64,000 bases of DNA from Panopea generosa (taxonomy: Eukaryota > Mollusca > Bivalvia > Adapedonta > Hiatellidae): NCBI GenBank assembly GCA_029582155.1, contig CM055901.1:8288874-8352873 (forward strand), given 5' to 3'. A program made the position numbers and the translations under genes. Of this stretch, positions 53,501 through 62,539 are shown piece by piece (within the stretch, counting starts at the first letter, position 1; every line of letters begins with the position of its first letter). The notes below the pieces were generated by a model. That model did no database searches, was not told the origin of the DNA, and worked only from the letters and a program-made list of their open reading frames with translations.

Positions 53501-56500
53501 GGTCAGAAGTTACAGCTTTAGTCAGAAATTACAGATGTGGCAGAAGTCATAGTTATTGTCTGAAATTAAAGCTATGAGCATAATTACAGATTTATATTCA
53601 AGCTCAAACTCAATTAACCATATAGACAATAACTGCCTATACACCAAGTTATGTTTCTTACATGTGGTTACGTTTTCTGTAAATACCAATTCTGATCAAG
53701 CTGGAAATGTCAGGGAAATAGTTCATGTGGTTTAACACCATTTTCAACAAATTGCAGTTGAATATGCATACACAGGTATGGACAAACATGATTTTTGGTG
53801 TGAGAAACCTCGGAATGAACTGGAGTAGAACTACATTCTTTCTTAAGTAAATTACAGACCATCTCAGATAAAATCTTAGGAACTGGATATGCTCAAACCA
53901 ACAACTTCTTCAGTGAGAAGTAACTGGTCCTGAAATTCCTTTGATAACACTTGATGACCCTTTATAAATTCCAACAATCATAGTGAAACAAATGACAATG
54001 ACCTTGAACCTTTACACAATGACAATGAAAAAGGTCAAGTTAATCAACTTATATGAAAGATGAACATTGGATGCAAAATGAACATTAAGTTAAGAATATT
54101 AGTTAATGATATATGTTTATGAAGATATGGAAAAGTTGCAAGGAATGTTCAGTGTCTACAGAGAACCATTATTGGACAAAATGATTCCAGCAATTGTTGG
54201 CAGTCATGTGACACAAAAAAAATTAAACACTGACTGTACAATAAACCATTTTCAAAACTGCATGTGCATCAAATCCCACTATTGTTGAAGGAGCTATCTG
54301 TAGCAGTTTAAAAGGTATGTTGCCATGGAAACCCTCTCTAAGCTTCTGTTAAAGTGTACATGTTAAAGAACTGTGATATAATACTGACTACATCATGGGA
54401 GAAGAAATCAAAAGTAACATTATTAGTAGTAATTGAAAACAATACATTACTGAAGTAAACAAACAAAAATCTTTTTAAAATTTAATGTAATTTACACTAT
54501 ATTAATTAAGCCATTTCATACCGCACATAGAACAAACATACAGCTGTTATGCAACACAATGCAAATAGTGAAAACTAAAATAAATAAATAAGTAATGGTG
54601 TATAAAACTTGTTACATAATATTGTTTATAATATTTATAAAACGATATACAAAAGGTCAAAGGTCAAACTCAAAACTACAATGAGGTTTAGGAAGAGTCT
54701 TGTATAAGACAAACTTCCCAGCATTATTCAAGACAGCAAAACATTCATCTGGATTTTAAAACTTGGTGGTTACTTTTGTTTGACTATATATTAACAGTAG
54801 CCTATGTCTACAATATCAAGTCATACTGGGTAAAAAACAACACATCTAGCAGTTAAACATAGCAGCCACAAAATGCTGGGAAACCTTACATCATATCAAA
54901 GCTGTTACATGACAAGAAAGGTAGTTTTTAAGTAAGAGATATTAACTATTAATCAGTCATTATTTACTTCTCATTTGACAGCACCAGAGGCTTAAAACAG
55001 TGGATTCTACTGACAGGTCTGGGACCTCCTAGCCAAATAGTATATTCTACTGACAGGTCTGGGACCTCCCAGCCAAATAGTATGTTCTACTGACAGGTCT
55101 GGGACCTCCCAGCCAAATAGTAGTTTCTACTGACAGGTCTGGGACCTCCAAGCCAAATAGTGGATTCTACTGACAGGTCTGGAACCTCCCAGCCAAATAG
55201 TAGATTCTACTGACAGGTCTGGGAATGCTTAGAAAAAAACAGTGGATTCTACTGACAGGTCTGGGACCTCCCAGCCAAATAGTGGATTTTACTGACAGGT
55301 CTGGGACCTCCTAGCCAAATAGTGGATTCTGCTGACATGTCTGGGAATGCCCAGAAAAAACAGTGGATTCTACTGACAGGTCTGGGACCTCCTAGCCAAA
55401 TAGTGGATTCTACTGACATGTCTGGGAATGCTCAGAAAAAAACAGTGGATTCTAATGACAGGTCTGGGACCTCCCAGCCAAATAGTGGATTCTACTGACA
55501 GGTCTGGGACCTCCTAGCCAAATAGTGGATTCTGCTGACATGTCTGGGAATGCCCAGAAAAAAAACAGTGGATTCTACTGACAGGTCTGGGACCTCCCAG
55601 CCAAATAGTGGATTCTACTGACAGGTCTGGGACCTCCTAGCCGAATAGTGGATTCTGCTGACATGTCTGGGAATGCCAAGAAAAAACAGTGGATTCTACT
55701 GACAGGTCTGGGACCTCCCAGCCAAATAGTCTATTCTACTGACAGGTCTGGGACCTCCTAGCCAAATAGTAGATTCTGCTGACAGGTCTGGGAGCTCCCA
55801 GCCAAATAGCGGATTCTACTGACAGGTCTGGGACCTCCTAGCCGAATAGTGGATTCTGCTGACATGTCTGGGAATGCTCAGAAAAACAGTGGATTCTACT
55901 GACAGGTCTGGGACCTCCCAGCCAAATAGTGGATTCTACTGACAGGTCTGGGACCTCCCAGCCAAATAGTGGATTCTACTGACAGGTCTGGGACCTCGTA
56001 GCCAAATAGTGGATTCTGCTGACATGTCTGGGAATGCCCAGAAAAAACAGTGGATTCTACTGACAGATCTGGGACCTCCCAGCCAAATAGTGGATTCTAC
56101 TGACAGGTCTGGGACCTCCTAGCCAAATAGTGGATTCTGCTGACATGTCTGGGAATGCCCAGAAAAAAACAGTGGATTCTACTGACAGGTCTGGGACCTC
56201 CCAGCCAAATAGTGGATTCTACTGACAGGTCTGGGACCTCCTAGCCAAATAGATTCTGCTGACAGGTCTGGGAGCTCCCAGCCAAATAGCGGATTCTACT
56301 GACAAGTCTGGGACCTCCTAGCCAAATAGTGGATTCTACTGACATGTCTGGGAATGCTCAGAAAAAACAGTGGATTCTACTGACAGGTCTGGGACCTCCC
56401 AGCCAAATAGTGGATTCTACTGACAGGTCTGGGACCTCCTAGCCAAATAGTGGATTCTGCTGACATGTCTGGGAATGCCCAGAAAAAACAGTGGTTTCTA

Positions 56501-59500
56501 CTGACAGGTCTGGGACCTCCCAGCCAAATAGTGGATTCTACTGACAGGTCTGGGAACTCCCAGCAAAACAGTGGATACTACTTACAGGTCTGGGACCTCC
56601 CAGCAAAATATTTGTAAGATTAGTAAGAATTTTAGAACAGTCAAACCTTGACTGAAAAAAAAGCAGCTTTATAAATGACATTGATCCTAACCACATGTTG
56701 CTGAATGTTGGACAGTGTTCAGTAACCTCAACATGTTTATCATTGCTTTAAACAAATTTTCAGTTATAGCACAATGCTGTCTAATTGAGACAGTATTTTA
56801 AGCACTGTCACACTGGAGTATCATGCCAGAGACGCAATGTATGATACCCCACCCAGTCACATTATACTGACACTGGGTTGACCAGACCTTAACCTACCAT
56901 ATAAAAGTTTTTGTGTTGTCATAGGATTTTAAAGAAGGACACTTCTATCTATACGCATCAAAACAAATCACGTCACTAGATCTATATTCTGCTGTCTTGA
57001 ATAAAAAATATAAGAAAGAAAATACTGCACTTCCAAAAACAAACATGGTGTATTGTTTACCTGTGTGTGATAGTCACCCTAAACAAAATAGTACAAATAA
57101 CACATTCAATCTGGGAACAAACAAAAATGTTAAAAAAAAAATACACAACAATGTGAGAAAGGGTGTTTCTACAGCTGGTATGATTAGAAGGAAAATATCA
57201 AAGACAAACATTTCATTTTTAGACAAAGCTGTTTTTTGGTGAGGAAGAAGCTGAATATCTTTTTGCAAAATGCAGTTAGAATGTGGATAAAAGTGAACTA
57301 TCAAAAAACATGAGAGAAAACCTTTATAAAATAAAGCAAGATTCGTTCTAGTTAGCAGCTAGGATACTATGATTCTCTTTTGAACATTACAAACTATATT
57401 GAACTAAAATGTGTACCCTGGAAATGTACTTTATGCAATGTTGCATGAATTATTATAACCAAGTTCTAAGATGAGGCTCTCTGATCAATGTAATTATTTT
57501 TGAAAATCATGAGATTTGCTTAATGACCATTTGTGTAAGTATCAAAGTGACCAAAATAATGTTGGACACTGGGTGCATGTGTGAAACAGAACTGTGTGAC
57601 ACTGTGTGTGGTATTGGGAGGGAATTATGATAGAAAAGTGTGTGACTTTGGTGCGGGTGTTGTGAGGGAATTATAACAGAAGTGTGTGACACTGTGTGTG
57701 GTATTGGGAGGGAATTATGACAGAAGAGTGTGACACTGTTTGTGGTATTGGGAGGGAATTATGACAGAAGTGTGTGACACTGTGTGTGGTATTGGGAGGG
57801 AATTATGACAGAAGTGTGTGACACTGTGTGTGGTATTGGGAGGGAATTATGACAGAAGAGTGTGACACTGTTTGTGGTATTGGGAGGGAATTATGACAGA
57901 AGTGTGTGACACTGTGTGTGGTATTGGGAGGGAATTATGACAGAAGTGTGTGACACTGTTTGTGATATTGGACGGGAATTATGACAGAAGTGTGTGACAC
58001 TGTGTGCAGTATTGGGAGGGACTTATGACAGAAGTGTGTGACACTGTTTGTGGTATTGGGATGGAATTATGACAGAAGTGTTTGACACTGTGTGCAGTAT
58101 TGGGAGGGAATTATGACAGAAGTGTGTGACACTGTGTGTGGTATTGGGAGGGAGTTATGACAGAAGTGTGCAACACTGTGTGTTGGACGTGGGATGGGGG
58201 TACTGCAAAGTGTATGATAACATGTGTGTGTATGTGGGGGGGGAGGGCAAGAGCATAAACACATTCAGTATCCTTGTAAATGCTACCTGGTACCATAATT
58301 TTAGTGTGTAATGCACAGATGCCCATGCTATATAATAGTAATATTCACCAAAGATTCTGTAAAAAAAAAGGTTCCATCACTCCTGTAAAATTTGACCTAT
58401 GCTGACAATTATCGAACTTGACCTGTATTTTACAATCATACAGCTCCACATCAATATTAATCAAATACATAGACCTTTTCAGAAGATTTTCACAAAAAAC
58501 CAACTGGACAGACGGATGCAAAAACCGAACAAACAGATAGACGGAAAGACAGTTATAACACTCAATGGCACTTCACAATTTTTCGAATTGCATGGGCAGT
58601 AAAACACCTTAAACAGCTTCCTGCAACACTTAAAATCATGGGTGTATCATTGTGCAATATAATAAAAAGTTATCAGCTAACACTTAAAAAAAAAAAAGCA
58701 GTATTATATTCATTTATCTACATTTTTATAAACAGTGGATTTTAATCCTCCAGTAGATACTGGTAAACAAAACTAACCTCATTTTGCTGTTCAGGGAGCT
58801 TCATGTTGTCAAATATTCGGAACACAATCCTGAAGAGATCTTTCCACCAGTTTTGCTCGAATGTTTCACCATACGTCTTCATGATCTCAAACATCACGGT
58901 CAGCCCTCTGTAAAGGAAGGTTTTGAATGCAATTATTAATCATGCAAATATCATTACTAAAAGGATACTTGTATAGAAAAGTGTGTGTGTGAATTTGTTA
59001 TAAATTATACTGAAGCAGTGGTAGAGTGTTTGTCATGCAGAAAGTCATGGGTTCGATCCCTGAACGTGTCATACCAGAGACTTGAAAAAACGGTACTTGA
59101 AGTTTCCTCGCTTGGTGCTCAGCATTTAGAGGATAGTTCTAGGTCTATTCAGCCCAATGTCAGTATAATGTGACTGGGTAAGGTATCATATCATGTGTCT
59201 GATACTCTAGTGTGGCAATGCTTACTGTCTCCAGCAGACAATGTCGCGATATGACTGAAAAATTGTTGAAAGCGATGATAAACACCATACATCATATTAT
59301 ATCAGTTAATAAAATTATTTGTTTTATTCAGTTTTATTGGTGCAAAAAAGACCCTAAAATGGATCTGAATAAAAACAGTATCCTTCTGCAAGTAACTGGG
59401 TAACTGTCGAACATAAAAGTGTTTGGACTGAACTTGGCTTGAACCTATGACCTCATCAATGACAGGTAAGTGACCTTAACCACTCAGACATGGAGAACCT

Positions 59501-60008
59501 CAGAAATAATTATGTAAACATTAATGTAAGTATCATGACTGAAAGGTACTTGTATAGAAAAAGTCTCTACAGACATAAACTATTATTATAATATCAGCTT
59601 AGCATATTTAAAAGGACAGGTGGTAGGTTTCAATGTTTATGTGTTAAATGTGGAAATAGTTGCAAAATAACCAGTTTTTTTTCATGGCAATACAGAAATT
59701 TATATGGCATTTAAACAGCAATATTTATGAAAAAATTAGTACAATCATGATTTACAGTTATAATGTGTTATTGTAGAGTTTGTTTTTAGCCTTGATTTTA
59801 GTAGAAATATAATAAAATCATTTTTGTCATAATGACTATAAAAGACTTGATTTTGACCACTATGATATAAATCGTACCTGGTTCTGACATCCAGCTTGCA
59901 CCTGTTGATAACACATGACAATTCAAACAATACCGGGAACCAACCCTTGACCCACACTCGGTCAGACTCTGGAACGTTGAGGTCATCGCCTGTGTGGTCT
60001 CGGAACAT
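32364..60008 (-). CDS. ARFGEF: Brefeldin A-inhibited guanine nucleotide-exchange protein (BIG1/BIG2), C-terminal ten exons, partial
   Basis: This is the 3' part of an Arf guanine nucleotide exchange factor of the BIG family, which activates class I Arfs on trans-Golgi and endosomal membranes. The exons in transcript order are 60008-59878, 58907-58778, 48392-48257, 46996-46858, 43705-43533, 42214-42072, 41333-41153, 34106-33968, 33470-33353 and 32513-32364. All have GT-AG borders and join in phase, giving 479 residues and TAG. Diagnostic stretches are [70 protein letters not shown] and [16 protein letters not shown]. These match the HDS and BIG C-terminal regions after the Sec7 domain. Sec7 itself, DCB and HUS lie outside the window, beyond 64000. 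Vertebrates have two paralogues; one invertebrate copy is expected, so I do not choose between ARFGEF1 and ARFGEF2. The end is about 10-15 residues shorter than I recall for vertebrates. Confidence 0.95.
33000..33092 (-). mobile_element. SINE family C fragment in BIG intron
   Basis: ATTAAGGGCTAATAAGATAA, CTTCCTGGGATCCTAG and GTTCTCAAGCACAAT reproduce the tail and body of family C. The rest is missing and a family E tRNA-like piece follows at 33115. Confidence 0.6.
33115..33205 (-). mobile_element. tRNA-like SINE fragment, family E
   Basis: GAGATCGAACCTGCGACCTC is a reversed box B and is followed by CCAACATTATATCGACTACA as a degenerate box A. It lies in the BIG intron between exons 33353-33470 and 32364-32513. 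Confidence 0.5.
33353..33470 (-). CDS. ARFGEF: BIG exon 9 of 10 in window
   Basis: It reads [20 protein letters not shown] followed by [19 protein letters not shown] and ends in phase 0. The acceptor is TTTGTTTCAG and the donor is GTGAGTTT. The HREAW motif is conserved in BIG proteins. Confidence 0.95.
33968..34106 (-). CDS. ARFGEF: BIG exon 8 of 10 in window
   Basis: It encodes [20 protein letters not shown] and [20 protein letters not shown] up to VETRLVG, leaving two bases. The acceptor is CATCTTCAG and the donor is GTATGTTT. The 7-kb intron before it hosts several mobile elements and three of the four TTAA-type MITE copies. Confidence 0.95.
34362..35310. mobile_element. Non-coding repeat element with GGCCC hairpin start
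   Basis: It begins ACAAGAGGCCCAAGAGGGCC, which forms a short hairpin, then CGCTCTACTGAC. It ends TTTTGGCCAGTAGAGCTAAA, partly inverted to the start. A 75-bp segment containing TCTCCTATGCAATAGAAACA recurs at about 34496 and 35129. A (GACAGAT)n run precedes the end. The style is familiar from bivalve genomes. The element class is unknown. Confidence 0.6.
36177..36397. mobile_element. TTAA-flanked piggyBac-type MITE, copy 1
   Basis: It is bounded by TTAA on both sides (36173-36176 and 36398-36401). The ends are CCCTTTACTCCATA and TATGGAGTAAAGGG, perfect inverted repeats. CCC termini and TTAA target duplication are piggyBac hallmarks. The interior has a long hairpin at 36280-36346. It has no coding capacity. 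Confidence 0.85.
36740..37365. repeat. About 62-bp minisatellite, about 10 units
   Basis: Units contain GACCAAAATGCATCGACC, TGTTTATTGGGGAGTATATG and GTATTAACTTTAATATGCAG. Units become more alike toward the right end. It is in the 7-kb BIG intron. Confidence 0.85.
37415..37433. repeat. G homopolymer run
   Basis: A run of about 18 G on + strand, a possible assembly weak point and quadruplex former. Confidence 0.85.
39099..39301. mobile_element. TTAA-flanked piggyBac-type MITE, copy 2
   Basis: TTAA flanks are at 39095-39098 and 39302-39305. The left end CCCTTTGCTCCATA has one change and the right end is GGAGTAAAGGG. The hairpin's second arm is largely deleted relative to copy 1. Confidence 0.85.
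39515..39986. mobile_element. MITE, CAGTCAAACCT type, split by a nested TTAA MITE
   Basis: The outer pieces 39515-39640 and 39955-39986 carry ACCTGTCTTAAGCAGCCAAT at one end and GTGGCTGCTTATACAGGTTT at the other. The interruption is the element at 39645-39950, which sits in a TTAA of the outer element. Confidence 0.75.
39645..39950. mobile_element. TTAA-flanked piggyBac-type MITE, copy 3, nested
   Basis: The left flank is TTAA and the right flank is a decayed TTGA. The ends are CCCTTTACTTCATA and TATGGAGTAAAGGG. The left subterminal part holds about five copies of a 24-bp unit with the core ATAGATGCCTTTGGACACCT. It is inserted into a second MITE. Confidence 0.85.
40261..40303. mobile_element. 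Terminal fragment similar to the 34.4-kb element
   Basis: GACAACAGACAATGGACAAA and TTTGGTCAGTAGAGCTAATA resemble the 3' end of the element ending at 35310. A body with CAAGTGCGATAACCACACCT precedes it without clear match. Confidence 0.4.
41153..41333 (-). CDS. ARFGEF: BIG exon 7 of 10 in window
   Basis: It begins [20 protein letters not shown] and contains [20 protein letters not shown] and [15 protein letters not shown], leaving one base for a Gly codon. The acceptor is TTTGTTACAG and the donor is GTAAGCA. The [11 protein letters not shown] block corresponds to the family's EDQGMY motif. Confidence 0.95.
41400..41975. repeat. About 26-40-bp minisatellite with TA-rich spacer
   Basis: The core is GACAACATAAGTACAGGTTA with (TA)n of variable length. 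Early units read GGCAACATGTACCAGG. It lies in the 738-bp BIG intron between exons 42072-42214 and 41153-41333, and fills most of it. Confidence 0.85.
42072..42214 (-). CDS. ARFGEF: BIG exon 6 of 10 in window
   Basis: It begins [20 protein letters not shown], continues [20 protein letters not shown] and ends at AENLVAAQ in phase 0. The acceptor is ATTTCCAG and the donor is GTACACAC. This is the start of the conserved C-terminal domain (BIG2_C type). Confidence 0.95.
42300..42425 (-). mobile_element. tRNA-like SINE fragment, family E
   Basis: It carries the same segments as the 30-kb copy: reversed AGAACCAGTACTGTGTGTTG, GGCATTGAGTTGAGCTGGGG and ACCTGCAACCTCTGATGTGA. It lies in a BIG intron, about 85 bp from exon 42072-42214. 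Confidence 0.6.
42930..43490. repeat. 20-bp minisatellite
   Basis: The unit is AGAAAATGTCAGAACCAGAC with many single-base variants, about 27 units. It ends about 45 bp before BIG exon 43533-43705, on the donor side of that exon. Confidence 0.85.
43533..43705 (-). CDS. ARFGEF: BIG exon 5 of 10 in window, variable Ser-rich linker
   Basis: It begins [10 protein letters not shown], which lines up with the TWRP segment of vertebrate BIGs. It then runs through an acidic, Ser-rich low-complexity linker ([16 protein letters not shown], then [16 protein letters not shown]). This linker is poorly conserved in the family and likely disordered. The acceptor is TTACAG and the donor is GTGAGTAAA. Confidence 0.9.
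43903..45554. mobile_element. Tandem copies of a repeat element with 147-bp internal units
   Basis: Three starts (43904, 44699 and 45187) share CTAGAGCTATCACTGAAGGT and GAATACCCCC. Two complete ends at 44698 and 45552 share CAGACCGACCACAGGGTGAC and GGGGGTATAA, so ends are inverted for TACCCCC. The body is a tandem repeat of about 147 bp (starts of GTTATGTTTC at 44071, 44218, 44365 and 44511). It has no coding capacity. It sits in the BIG intron between exons 46858-46996 and 43533-43705. Confidence 0.7.
45560..46530. repeat. Tandem repeat element, unit about 130-140 bp
   Basis: Units contain ACTTGGTAATGATGCATCCT, AAGTTTCATAAAATTCCAAC and AGAATTTGGTCACAGACAGA. They recur at about 45.84, 45.97 (partial), 46.12, 46.27 and 46.43 kb. 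It ends near GGACGGACAAAGTGGTGACT, like the neighbouring element's end. Open frames here are by-products of the repeat. Confidence 0.65.
46644..46835 (+). mobile_element. tRNA-derived SINE, family B copy
   Basis: It has TTTAATGGTAGAGCATCAG as box A region and GTGGGTTTGATCC as box B. The body with CTTAGTACTGGTTCTACC and GACTTCGAGCGTGAG matches the copies at 42 and 10668. It lies in the BIG intron just 3' (in + coordinates 5') of exon 46858-46996. Confidence 0.8.
46858..46996 (-). CDS. ARFGEF: BIG exon 4 of 10 in window
   Basis: With the leftover base it begins [20 protein letters not shown] and continues [20 protein letters not shown] to KRTIPQ. The acceptor is GCTATTACAG and the donor is GTAAGTG. 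It matches the family motif in which an [13 protein letters not shown] block follows WCV. Confidence 0.95.
47040..47590. repeat. About 60-bp minisatellite with mixed units
   Basis: Units combine TTTACAATTACAACAAA, GTTTTAATTAATGCAATG and TTAGGTAGCTCCAAAT. A longer unit with CACTACTTCCA and TTATGTCAATGTCAAATTAT occurs at 47040 and 47340, suggesting a 300-bp higher-order copy. Confidence 0.8.
48257..48392 (-). CDS. ARFGEF: BIG exon 3 of 10 in window
   Basis: It reads [20 protein letters not shown] followed by [20 protein letters not shown] and WCVQQ, and leaves one base over. The acceptor is GTTTTTCAG and the donor is GTCGGT, a weaker donor than its neighbours. A 10.4-kb intron rich in minisatellites separates it from the previous exon. 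Confidence 0.93.
49540..49612. repeat. Near-perfect 29-bp hairpin with 15-nt loop
   Basis: The left arm 49540-49568 (GATAGAAAATTCCGTCC then TGAGGGATAACT) pairs with 49584-49612. One mismatch and one G-U pair are seen in RNA terms. It lies in the 10.4-kb BIG intron. Confidence 0.85.
50838..51065 (+). mobile_element. tRNA-derived SINE, family C copy in BIG intron
   Basis: It has TTGGCTCAGCCAGTAGTGCA as a decayed box A, the GATTCAAGTGGGGAAGTTAT body, and the GATGGCATAAAAATGATGCT tail followed by a CAAACAAACA end. Confidence 0.75.
51413..51768. mobile_element. TTAA-flanked piggyBac-type MITE, copy 4
   Basis: Perfect TTAA flanks are at 51409-51412 and 51769-51772. The left subterminal part is expanded to about seven units of the CCTTTGGACACCT repeat. 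The interior hairpin with AACAGTGCAGGGAGTG and TTCCTGCACTGTTTTC is intact. It lies in the large BIG intron. Confidence 0.85.
52770..53600. repeat. 18-20-bp minisatellite
   Basis: The core is GAAGTTACAGCTTTGGTCA. The region 53280-53520 is regular, while 52770-53280 is diverged, giving an age gradient from left to right. Confidence 0.85.
54997..56609. repeat. 40-bp satellite with three-unit higher-order pattern, about 40 units
   Basis: All units contain GGATTCTACTGACAGGTCTG or close variants. Type A continues GGACCTCCCAGCCAAATAG. Type B has CCTCCTAGCC. Type C has GCTGACATGTCTGGGAATGC and CCAGAAAAAACAG. A-B-C blocks of about 121 bp recur from 55240 onward. Confidence 0.9.
56795..56905 (-). mobile_element. 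SINE family D fragment
   Basis: The reverse complement contains the GTCAGTATAATGTGACTGGG and GGGTATCATACATTGC segments of family D. It directly follows the 40-bp satellite in the large BIG intron. Confidence 0.6.
57580..58185. repeat. About 42-bp minisatellite, about 13 units
   Basis: The core is GGTATTGGGAGGGAATTATG followed by ACAGAAGTGTGTGACACTG. Strand asymmetry is strong, with the + strand G-rich and C-poor. Confidence 0.9.
58778..58907 (-). CDS. ARFGEF: BIG exon 2 of 10 in window
   Basis: The first base completes the Arg codon from the preceding exon. The exon then reads [20 protein letters not shown] and [20 protein letters not shown] and ends at QNE in phase 0. The acceptor is CTTTACAG and the donor is GTTAGT-like. 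This is one of the most conserved HDS helices of the family. Confidence 0.95.
59010..59292 (+). mobile_element. tRNA-derived SINE, family D, full copy
   Basis: GCAGTGGTAGAGTGTTTGTC (box A) and ATGGGTTCGATCCCTGA (box B) form the head. The GTGCTCAGCATTTAGAGGAT and TCAGTATAATGTGACTGGG body and a GTCGCGATATGACTGAAAAA tail follow. It lies in the short intron between BIG exons 1 and 2 of the window, antisense to the gene. Confidence 0.8.
59878..60008 (-). CDS. ARFGEF: BIG exon 1 of 10 in window
   Basis: It encodes residues 1-43 of the visible protein plus two bases of an Arg codon. It starts [16 protein letters not shown] and includes [20 protein letters not shown]. The acceptor is GTTTTCCAG and the donor is GTACGAT. 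The first codon is complete, so the preceding exon beyond 64000 should end in phase 0. Confidence 0.93.
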
Positions 60009-60749
60009 CTGGAAAACATTTATAATGAGATAAATTTTAACTTGTATTAGATGGTATAAAAATAGCTGTTCCATAAACCATTTTGACCAGTGACGATGAG
60101 TTAAAAATAAACTTTTATTTTCAGATTTTAAAGAATCAGTCTTTTCAAAATTTTGCACTAGAAACTAAGAGACAAAGAAAATGCTATTTATTTCGATTAG
60201 AACTTCATTTCATTTGTCTGGACATTTCAAAATGCTCTTTTATGTCTTTGCACTTACATATTTAAAATTTTCGAAATTTAAACAAAATATATTCAATGTC
60301 TGCTCTTTCTTTTCCTCAGTCAAGACAAAAAATGGCAATATACTTGAAAATATTATATCCGAGCCTGGTAATGAAATATGCACACAACATTTGAATGGGT
60401 CAAAATACTTTATTTCACCATATCAAGATATATATCATTATCTGTTACCTAGCAAAAATACTACAGCTACACGCACAAAAGAAGATATACCAGTAAACAT
60501 AATTATAATTGTCTTTGTTTTAAACATACTTTTTTGTTTATAAAAAATAGAGTACAATTTTAATAGTGAAATCAATGTAACGTTCATTTTCACAATTGCA
60601 ATTTAGTTAACTTATAGATTTCCTATAACAGTGTTTTATGTTTTGTTTTACAAGTGTTGGAAAAACTTAAACAAACTCCCAAGATGGTGGAGAAAGAGAG
60701 CATATCGTGTGTCATACAAAGCTATTACACCAGAAAAACATGTCATACC

Positions 60750-61935
60750 CTAACCAGTCATGATATCCAAATATCCAAACATAAGACTAACCAGTCAAGA
60801 TATCCAAATATTAGACTAACCAGTCATAACATCCAAACATTAGACTAACAAGTCAAGATATCCAAACATTAGACTAACCAGTCATAATATCCAAACATTA
60901 GACTAACCATTCATGATATCCAAACATTAGACTAACCTGTCATGATATCCAAACATTAGACTAACCAGTCATGATATCCAACCATTAGACTAACCAGTCA
61001 TGATATCCAACCATTAGACTAACCAGTCATAACATCCAAACATGAGAATAACCAGTCATAACATCCAAACATGACAATAACCAGTCAAGATATCCAAACA
61101 ATAGACTAACCAGTCATTACATCCAAACATTAGACTAACCAGTCATGGTATCACCAGTCATAATATCCAAACATTAGACTAACCAGTCATAACATCCAAA
61201 CATTAGAATAACCAATCATGATATCCAAACATTAGACTAATCAGTCATAACATCCAAACATTAGACTAACCAGTCATGATATCCAAACTTTAGACTAACC
61301 AGTCATAACATCTAAACATTAGACTAACCAGTCATGATATCCAAACATGACAATAACCAGTCATAATATCCAAACATGAGAATAACCAGTCATAACATCC
61401 AAACATTAGACTAACCAGACATGATATCCAACCATTAGACTAACCAGTCATAACATCCAAACATTAGACTAACCAGTCATGATATCCAAACATTAGACTA
61501 ACCAGTCATCACATCTAAACATTAGACTAACCAGTCATGATATCCAAACATTAGACTAACCAGTCATAATATCCAAACATGAGAATAACCAGTCATAACA
61601 TCCAAACACTAGACTAACCAGTCAAGATATCCAAACATTAGACTAACCAGTCATGATATCCAAACATGAGAATAACCAGTCATAATATCCAAACATTAGA
61701 CTAACCAGTCATAACCTCCAAACATTAGAGAAACCAGTCATAATATCCGAACATTAGACTAACCAGTCATAATATCCAAACATTAGACTAACCAGTCATA
61801 ACATCCAAACATTAGAGAAACCAGTCATAATATCCAAACATTAGACTAACCAGTCATAATATCCAAACATTAAACTAACCAGTCATATCATCCAAACATT
61901 AGACTAACCAGTCATATCATCCAAACATTAGGTGG
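60750..61935. repeat. 29-bp minisatellite, about 40 units
   Basis: The unit is ACCAGTCATAATATCCAAAC followed by ATTAGACTA. GATATCC, AACATCC and AATATCC variants are interspersed. It lies upstream of BIG exon 59878-60008, in a probable intron. Confidence 0.9.
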
Positions 61936-62539
61936 ATCAGTCCCAAGACTATTCCGTAATGCTGAGAAGTGTTAACATGGAAAAAGGTAACAGTACAATT
62001 TTAAAAAAACTTTGAAAGGAGGCAGCCAGGGGTCAAACTTTTCACCTGATTTGTTCTTCATTTAACTTGTAAAAAACAAAATAATTATGATTTGTGATTA
62101 TAAACCTGTTCATACCATACCACCAGTTCAATAACTGTCTAAATTTATGTACTTTATCTACCAGTCTATAGAAGGGAAATTTCTAAAAACTTCTCCAAAT
62201 ATCTACATTTACTACAGTGCCAGATCAAAGATGAAAACTTTCAAAAAACTTGTCTTTGAAGTGCAAGAAAATATAAACAACTATGCTATTATGTATGACT
62301 GTTTTTCCAAGAGATTTTTGAGTGAATGGAAGTTTTGTGGTTTGTATCCGATCTATTAAAGACAAAAGGTAGGCTGCCAGATTTATTTCCTTTCCTCTGT
62401 AAGTGCTTTTTAAAACATTAACAATGTCAAAATGAGTCATAAAACACATATTACAATTTGATTAATAAAATAAAATCCACAAACGTTTATGGTAAATGTG
62501 TCTGTTAGTTAATTTCAAACACAGCAAGTACATGCTAAG

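Noticed and set aside
57001-57242. 81-codon Lys/Asn-rich frame
   Set aside because: The composition follows local AT richness; no similarity, splice context or conservation is evident.
60181-60543. 120-codon frame upstream of BIG exon 59878-60008
   Set aside because: It is on the opposite strand in a probable intron with AT-driven composition and no recognisable domain.
60750-61935. CRISPR-like or tRNA-array appearance of 29-bp repeats
   Set aside because: It is a plain tandem repeat with point variants and no spacers.
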